Positions 5,233 through 9,597 of a stretch of DNA of 9,597 bases are shown here, one piece after another. A program made the translations under genes and the position numbers. Positions within the stretch are counted from its first letter, which is position 1; each line of letters starts with the position of its first letter. The notes below the pieces were generated by a model, which worked only from the letters and a program-made list of their open reading frames with translations, was not told the origin of the DNA and ran no database searches. The DNA is from an uncultured Clostridium sp. Its GTDB lineage: Bacteria; Bacillota; Clostridia; Lachnospirales; Lachnospiraceae. The stretch covers positions 1 through 9,597 of the forward strand of contig CALELW010000124.1 of assembly GCA_937902905.1 (NCBI GenBank), given 5' to 3'.

Positions 5233-6633
5233 ATGAAAAAAAGATATGCGGCACTTATTTTTTGTGCAATTGGACTTTTATTAGGAAGCGTTACTTCAGA
5301 AGCGAAAAAGAAACCATCGGTTACCGCAGAATCCGCGATTGTAATGGATGTTCAGTCGGGCGCAATTTTATATGAAAAAAATATAGACAAGCGTGAGTAT
5401 CCGGCGAGTATTACGAAAGTAATGACGGCTCTTGTTGCCATTGAAAATTCGTCGTTGTCGGAGACGGTTACTTATTCAAGAAATGCCGTGACAAATTTGG
5501 AGTCGGGTGCTTCTAATATTGAAATTCAGCCGGGCGAAAAATTGTCAATGGAAGACAGTTTATATGCCATTCTTCTTATGTCAGCGAACGAAGCTTGTAA
5601 TGGCGTAGCGGAGCACGTCGCAGGAAGCATTGATAATTTTGTTGCGATGATGAACCAGAAGGCAAAAGAACTCGGATGTACGGGAACTCATTTTGCAAAT
5701 GCAAACGGTTTGTGGATGTCAAATCATTATACGACGGCACACGACATGGCGTTGATTTCACAGGAAGCTTATAAAAATCCTACGTTTGCAAAAATTACCG
5801 GAACAAAACGTTATATCATTAATAAAACAAAAAAACATGCAAAACGTTATCTTTATAATCATCATGGTATGCTTTATCCAAGTACATTTACCCAATATTT
5901 GTATGAATACTGCGTCGGTGGCAAAACAGGATATACATCAAAGTGTCGTTATACGCTTGTAACTTATGCAAAGAAAAATGGAACAACATTAGTTTCCGTT
6001 ATCATGCGGGCACCAAATTCTCCTTGGACGGCGCCGGATGCCAACGAGTATACCGATACAACAAGGATTTTGAATTACTGTTTTGAAAATTACAAACGCT
6101 ATGAAATTGGAACAACGACAGATAATACAGTAAATACAAGTGATTTGTTTACCAAATACAGTTCCTATTATAACCAGCAGTCGGGTCCTCTGTCCGTGGA
6201 ACAGGGAGCCGGAGTTATGCTGCCAAAGGGTGTTACTTTGGACAAGGCACAGAAAAAAGTAATTTATTATGACACACCACAGCAGGTTAGTGCAACAAAG
6301 AAAGTAATTGGAAAAATTACATATACTTATAATGGAAAAGAAGCGGGAGGCGCTGAGATTTACTATGAAAATGCGAAAAATCCGACCTTAAATGACAGTA
6401 TTGATATGTCTGAATGGTTTGTGGATGCGGTAGAAAAAGCGAATGAAGCACCTTTTCCATGGAAAAAAGTATTAACGGTTGGAATTGTTGTGGTTGCTGT
6501 TCTTGCGATTGCCATTTTGATTTTGTGGTGGATGAGAACACATAAAGAACAGCGAACACGCCGCAATCGATACAAAAGAGGAAAGAAAAATCGAAATATC
6601 AATGAAAGAGGATACTATTATCACAAAAAGTAG
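5233..6633 (+). CDS. dacF: D-alanyl-D-alanine carboxypeptidase (PBP5/DacF family, peptidase S11)
   Basis: This penicillin-binding protein removes the terminal D-Ala from peptidoglycan stem pentapeptides outside the membrane. The 466-residue protein starts with a signal peptide (MKKRY, hydrophobic 6-21, likely cut after SEA at residue 24). All three catalytic motifs are present: SITK at 59-62 (nucleophile Ser59, Lys62), SAN at 117-119 and KTG at 231-233. Residues about 300-400 resemble the PBP5 C-terminal beta domain. Residues about 411-434 form a true membrane helix, followed by a 32-residue very basic tail ending YYYHKK. PBP5-type enzymes usually end in an amphipathic anchor, so this tail is notable. 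The ATG at 5233 has GGAGG 6 bp upstream (5222-5226). The symbol is a family-level guess among dacA/dacB/dacF paralogues. Pyruvate kinase follows after 27 bp. Confidence 0.92.
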   Translation: MKKRYAALIFCAIGLLLGSVTSEAKKKPSVTAESAIVMDVQSGAILYEKNIDKREYPASITKVMTALVAIENSSLSETVTYSRNAVTNLESGASNIEIQPGEKLSMEDSLYAILLMSANEACNGVAEHVAGSIDNFVAMMNQKAKELGCTGTHFANANGLWMSNHYTTAHDMALISQEAYKNPTFAKITGTKRYIINKTKKHAKRYLYNHHGMLYPSTFTQYLYEYCVGGKTGYTSKCRYTLVTYAKKNGTTLVSVIMRAPNSPWTAPDANEYTDTTRILNYCFENYKRYEIGTTTDNTVNTSDLFTKYSSYYNQQSGPLSVEQGAGVMLPKGVTLDKAQKKVIYYDTPQQVSATKKVIGKITYTYNGKEAGGAEIYYENAKNPTLNDSIDMSEWFVDAVEKANEAPFPWKKVLTVGIVVVAVLAIAILILWWMRTHKEQRTRRNRYKRGKKNRNINERGYYYHKK

Positions 6634-6660
6634 ATAGCAAAATAATATTATGGAGGCATC

Positions 6661-8079
6661 ATGAGAAAGACAAAAATTATTTGCACACTTGGTCCGGCAA
6701 CTGACCGGGATGGTATTTTGGAACAATGTATCGAAAGTGGTATGAATGTGGCACGCCTGAATTTTTCACATGGCAGCCATGAAGAACAGCAAAAAAGAAT
6801 TGACAAGCTGTATGAATTAAGAAGGAAATATCAAAAGCCAATTGCAGCTTTGTTAGATACCAAAGGTCCGGAAATTAGACTTGGTGATTTCAAAGATGGC
6901 AAAGTAAATTTGAAGCAGGGACAGAAGTTTTCTCTTGTAACAAATGAAGTATTGGGAGATGAGACGAAGGCATATGTCACATACAAACAGCTTCCGGAAG
7001 ATGTAGAGCCGGGAACCCGTATTTTGATGGATGACGGGCTGGTGGAAATGATTGTTGAGGCGGTTGACGAAACACAGATTGACTGTGTGGTTGTCGGCGA
7101 CTGTGAATTGAAAAACCACAAAGGTGTTAATGTGCCGGGACTTCATTTGAATATGCCATACATGAGTGAAAAGGATAAAAGCGATATTATCTTTGGAATC
7201 AATAATCACGTAGATTTTATTGCGGCTTCTTTTGTGCGCACAGTAAAAGATATTGAAGATATCCGTGCTTTTCTGCATGAAAATGGTGGCGACGGAATTC
7301 ATATTATTGCGAAAATCGAAAACCGCGAGGGCGTTGAAAATATTGATGGAATTATTGCAGCGTCGGACGGCATTATGGTTGCGCGTGGTGATATGGGTGT
7401 GGAACTGCCGGAAGAAGAAGTTCCTATTTTGCAGAAAATGATTATCGGAAAAGTATACGAAGCAGGCAAGCAGGTAATTACAGCAACACAGATGCTGGAT
7501 TCGATGATGAAAAATCCAAGACCGACAAGAGCGGAAGTTGCCGATGTGGCAAATGCAATTTACGATGGCACAAGTGCTATTATGCTTTCAGGTGAAACTG
7601 CTGCCGGAAAATATCCGGTGGAATCGGTTCAGACGATGGTGCGGATTGCGAATCGCACGGAAGCGGACATTGATTATGAAAAACGTTTTTATCATCGTGG
7701 CCGCCACGAAAAACCGGATGTCACAGAGGCTGTTTGTCATGCAACCTGCACAACGGCTTATGATTTGAATGCTTCTGCCATTGTAGCGGTGACAAAATCC
7801 GGAAGAACTGCACGAATGATTTCCAGATACCGCCCGGCATGTCCGGTTCTCGGTGGAACGACATCGAAGAGAGTCTGGCGTCAGATGGCAATGTCGTGGG
7901 GCGTATATCCGATATTACTGGATGAGAAAACAGATGTATTTGCTTTGTTTGACCATGCGGTAGATAAAGGAAAATGTTCCGGACTTTTGAAATCGGGTGA
8001 TTTGGCGGTGATTACATCGGGTGTTCCAATCGGAATATCCGGAACGACAAATATGCTTAAGGTTGTGAATGTAGAATAA
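6661..8079 (+). CDS. pyk: Pyruvate kinase
   Basis: Pyruvate kinase transfers phosphate from phosphoenolpyruvate to ADP, giving pyruvate and ATP in the last glycolytic step. The 472-residue protein begins RKTKIICTLGPAT and shows ARLNFSHG (31-38, with Arg32, Asn34, Ser36), the B domain after GPEIR (69-73), IIAKIEN with catalytic Lys218 and metal ligand Glu220, ARGDMGVE with Asp244, and ITATQMLDSM with Thr276. TKGPEIRL at 67-74 carries the Thr, Lys and Glu (Glu71) typical of K+-dependent enzymes, where K+-independent ones have Leu, Gln and Lys. The size fits the three-domain form; the extra C-terminal PEP-utiliser domain found in some Firmicute enzymes is absent. GGAGG (6652-6656) lies 4 bp before the ATG. 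It is probably cotranscribed with the carboxypeptidase gene. I see no Rho-independent terminator after it. Confidence 0.97.
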   Translation: MRKTKIICTLGPATDRDGILEQCIESGMNVARLNFSHGSHEEQQKRIDKLYELRRKYQKPIAALLDTKGPEIRLGDFKDGKVNLKQGQKFSLVTNEVLGDETKAYVTYKQLPEDVEPGTRILMDDGLVEMIVEAVDETQIDCVVVGDCELKNHKGVNVPGLHLNMPYMSEKDKSDIIFGINNHVDFIAASFVRTVKDIEDIRAFLHENGGDGIHIIAKIENREGVENIDGIIAASDGIMVARGDMGVELPEEEVPILQKMIIGKVYEAGKQVITATQMLDSMMKNPRPTRAEVADVANAIYDGTSAIMLSGETAAGKYPVESVQTMVRIANRTEADIDYEKRFYHRGRHEKPDVTEAVCHATCTTAYDLNASAIVAVTKSGRTARMISRYRPACPVLGGTTSKRVWRQMAMSWGVYPILLDEKTDVFALFDHAVDKGKCSGLLKSGDLAVITSGVPIGISGTTNMLKVVNVE

Positions 8080-8081
8080 AA

Positions 8082-8163
8082 CGAACGGGGATTTGCGTAG
8101 GATTTTAGGGTTTGCGAATGGGGATTTGCGCAGAATTACGGTTTACACGAACGGGGATTTGCG
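8082..8163. repeat. Three direct repeats at an exact 33-bp period upstream of the AAA/DUF4143 gene
   Basis: The 16-bp core CGAAYGGGGATTTGCG occurs at 8082-8097, 8115-8130 (T for C at the fifth base) and 8148-8163. The period is 33 bp both times. The 17-bp linkers are related but diverged (both contain GGTTT). The repeat starts 2 bp after the pyk stop codon and runs into the promoter of the next gene; the third core fills the -35/-10 spacer. Confidence 0.85.
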
Positions 8164-8170
8164 TTATACT
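8142..8170 (+). promoter_or_regulatory. Strong sigma-A promoter of the AAA/DUF4143 gene
   Basis: TTTACA (8142-8147, five of six) and TATACT (8165-8170, five of six) have the ideal 17-bp spacing. The spacer is the third repeat core plus one base. Equivalent positions in the first two repeats do not match promoter boxes. The -10 ends 24 bp before the ATG. Confidence 0.7.
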
Positions 8171-8194
8171 TTTCATAGAAAGGTGGATTTATAT

Positions 8195-9535
8195 ATGGAC
8201 AAGACCGTTTTTAAACGAAAAATATATGATGAAATACTTGAATGGAAAGAGAAACGAAGCGACAAATATGCTCTATTAATAAAAGGTGCAAGACGCGTTG
8301 GAAAGTCAACAATTGCCGAAGAATTTGCAAAGAAAGAGTTTAAATCTTATATTCTTATTGATTTTGCGCATACAAGTAAAGCAATTATAGAATTATTTGA
8401 TGATACGTATGACTTAGACTTTTTCTTTTTGCAGCTACAGCAGTTAACAGGAATCAGGTTGTATGAAAATGAATCAGTAATTATATTTGATGAAGTTCAG
8501 CTTCTTCCAAAAGCGAGACAGGCAATTAAGTATCTTGTAGCAGACGGGAGATATAAATATATTGAAACGGGGTCATTATTATCCATAAAAAAGAATACAA
8601 AGGATATACTGATTCCAAGTGAAGAGCATAAGATATCAATGTATCCTATGGATTTCGAAGAATTTTTATGGGCAATAGATGATGAAGTGACTGCTGAAAC
8701 AATTAAATTGCTTTTGAGGAATAAAAAGTCTGCGGGAAATACAATGCATAGAAATCTGATGCGAATATTTAGATTGTATATGCTTATCGGAGGAATGCCG
8801 CAAGCAATCGAAACATATATAGAAAAAAATAATTTACAGTTGGTTGATGAAGTTAAAAGAGAAATAGTAGATTTGTATGAAGAAGATTTTGTTAAGATAG
8901 ATGGAACGGGCCTTGCTGGAGATATCTATGATGCAATACCTGCAAATCTTAGTAAAAATGCGTCAAGATATATTTTGTCAAGCGCAAGAGAGGGAACTCG
9001 TTTTGAGCAGGTTCGCGAACTAATTCCGGATATGCTTAGTTCTTATACTGTAAATATAGCATATCATGCGAATAACCCAAGTGTAGGAATGGCATTGGAA
9101 AAGGATGCAGGACGATATAAACTGTTTACCTCTGATGTTGGTTTGTTTGTGACGCTGGCATTTAAGGATAAAAATTATACGGAGAACATTATTTATAATA
9201 AATTACTTTCAGACACATTGGGCACAAATCTTGGATATGTATATGAAAATGTAGTTGCGCAGATGTTGGTAGCGAATGGCAATAGCCTATTTTATTATAC
9301 AATGGAAAGTGAAACATCAAATCATTTGTATGAAATTGATTTTTTGACTTCGAAAGGAGATAAGATTTGTCCGCTGGAGGTGAAATCAGGAAACTATAGA
9401 GGACATAAATCATTGGATGTATTTTGCGATAAGTTCAGTAATCGTGTAAAAGATAAGTATGTAATTCATACAAAGGATTATAAATGGGAAAAAGGTATTC
9501 ACTATATACCAGTATATATGGTGCCGTTTTTATAG
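8195..9535 (+). CDS. AAA-type ATPase with C-terminal DUF4143 (PD-(D/E)XK-like) domain
   Basis: The 446-residue protein has a Walker A GARRVGKST at 31-39 (Lys37), a Walker B strand VIIFDE at 95-100 (Asp99, Glu100) and a sensor-like YIETGSLL at 122-129, the AAA_14 layout. The C-terminal half fits DUF4143, with EIDF (Asp382) followed by LEVKSG (Glu395, Lys397), a spacing like the PD-(D/E)XK nuclease core. Such proteins are common and often multi-copy in gut anaerobes; their role is unknown to me. The ATG at 8195 is preceded by AAGGTGG (8180-8186), 8 bp away. The frame stays open upstream through the 33-bp repeats, but that part carries no ribosome site. Codon use differs: ATA is about as common as ATT for Ile, while it is rare in pyk. 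This and the repeats suggest horizontal gain. Fold is fairly sure, function is not. Confidence 0.85.
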   Translation: MDKTVFKRKIYDEILEWKEKRSDKYALLIKGARRVGKSTIAEEFAKKEFKSYILIDFAHTSKAIIELFDDTYDLDFFFLQLQQLTGIRLYENESVIIFDEVQLLPKARQAIKYLVADGRYKYIETGSLLSIKKNTKDILIPSEEHKISMYPMDFEEFLWAIDDEVTAETIKLLLRNKKSAGNTMHRNLMRIFRLYMLIGGMPQAIETYIEKNNLQLVDEVKREIVDLYEEDFVKIDGTGLAGDIYDAIPANLSKNASRYILSSAREGTRFEQVRELIPDMLSSYTVNIAYHANNPSVGMALEKDAGRYKLFTSDVGLFVTLAFKDKNYTENIIYNKLLSDTLGTNLGYVYENVVAQMLVANGNSLFYYTMESETSNHLYEIDFLTSKGDKICPLEVKSGNYRGHKSLDVFCDKFSNRVKDKYVIHTKDYKWEKGIHYIPVYMVPFL

Positions 9536-9597
9536 GTAAGTTTTTGATAACAATATTATAAATATAGAAGTAAATGTTTGCCGCTTGCTGATGGTGC

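Noticed and set aside
8082..8163. Three 16-bp repeats with 17-bp intervals, resembling a tiny CRISPR array
   Set aside because: The intervals are themselves related and too short for spacers, the repeat is too short, the period includes a promoter, and no cas gene is present.
8093..8194. Longer N-terminus for the ATPase starting at a TTG and coding repeated NGDLR peptides
   Set aside because: No ribosome site precedes it, it would translate the tandem repeat and promoter, and the ATG at 8195 has a fitting ribosome site. The frame stays open because 33 is a multiple of three.
9536..9597. Possible terminator or new gene at the window end
   Set aside because: No hairpin, promoter pair or coding signal that I can support is visible in these 62 bases.

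Overview
The window looks like chromosomal DNA from a low-GC Firmicute, most likely a member of the Lachnospiraceae or a close Clostridia relative. This rests on strong AGGAGG-type ribosome sites before nearly every gene, AT-rich codon choice, B. subtilis-type parS sites, and the order rsmG - parS - parA - parB - DUF4446, which is usual near the replication origin in this group. The family assignment is inferred from gene order and protein character, not from a search.

Layout. Bases 1-569 hold the 3' part of rsmG (16S rRNA methyltransferase), cut by the window edge. A 160-bp gap follows with two perfect 16-bp parS sites and a parA promoter whose -10 lies inside an AT-rich dyad. parA (730-1497), parB (1500-2378) and a membrane-anchored DUF4446 gene (2408-2908) form a tight + strand operon. 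A tRNA-Lys(CUU) gene with its own promoter and terminator lies on the minus strand (2976-3048). Its promoter shares an 18-bp perfect palindrome with what may be the promoter of the AI-2E-family membrane protein gene (3138-4301). That gene converges with trmB (minus, 4458-5096) on a strong two-way terminator. trmB and a D-alanyl-D-alanine carboxypeptidase gene (5233-6633) diverge from a shared promoter region. Pyruvate kinase (6661-8079) follows the carboxypeptidase by 27 bp. The last gene (8195-9535) encodes an AAA/DUF4143 ATPase whose Ile codon use differs sharply from that of pyruvate kinase. It is preceded by three copies of a 33-bp tandem repeat, and the last copy forms the spacer of a near-consensus sigma-A promoter.

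How the parts fit. ParA, ParB and parS form the origin-segregation system, and DUF4446 rides with them with no known role. RsmG, TrmB and tRNA-Lys belong to translation; the carboxypeptidase trims peptidoglycan stem peptides; pyruvate kinase is the last step of glycolysis. All of this is ordinary core genome. The accessory part is the final 1.5 kb, and it is the best place for a second look. I see no CRISPR array, insertion sequence, phage gene or clear multi-gene defence system. No gene-free stretch exceeds 300 bases; the last 62 bases (9536-9597) show nothing I can name.
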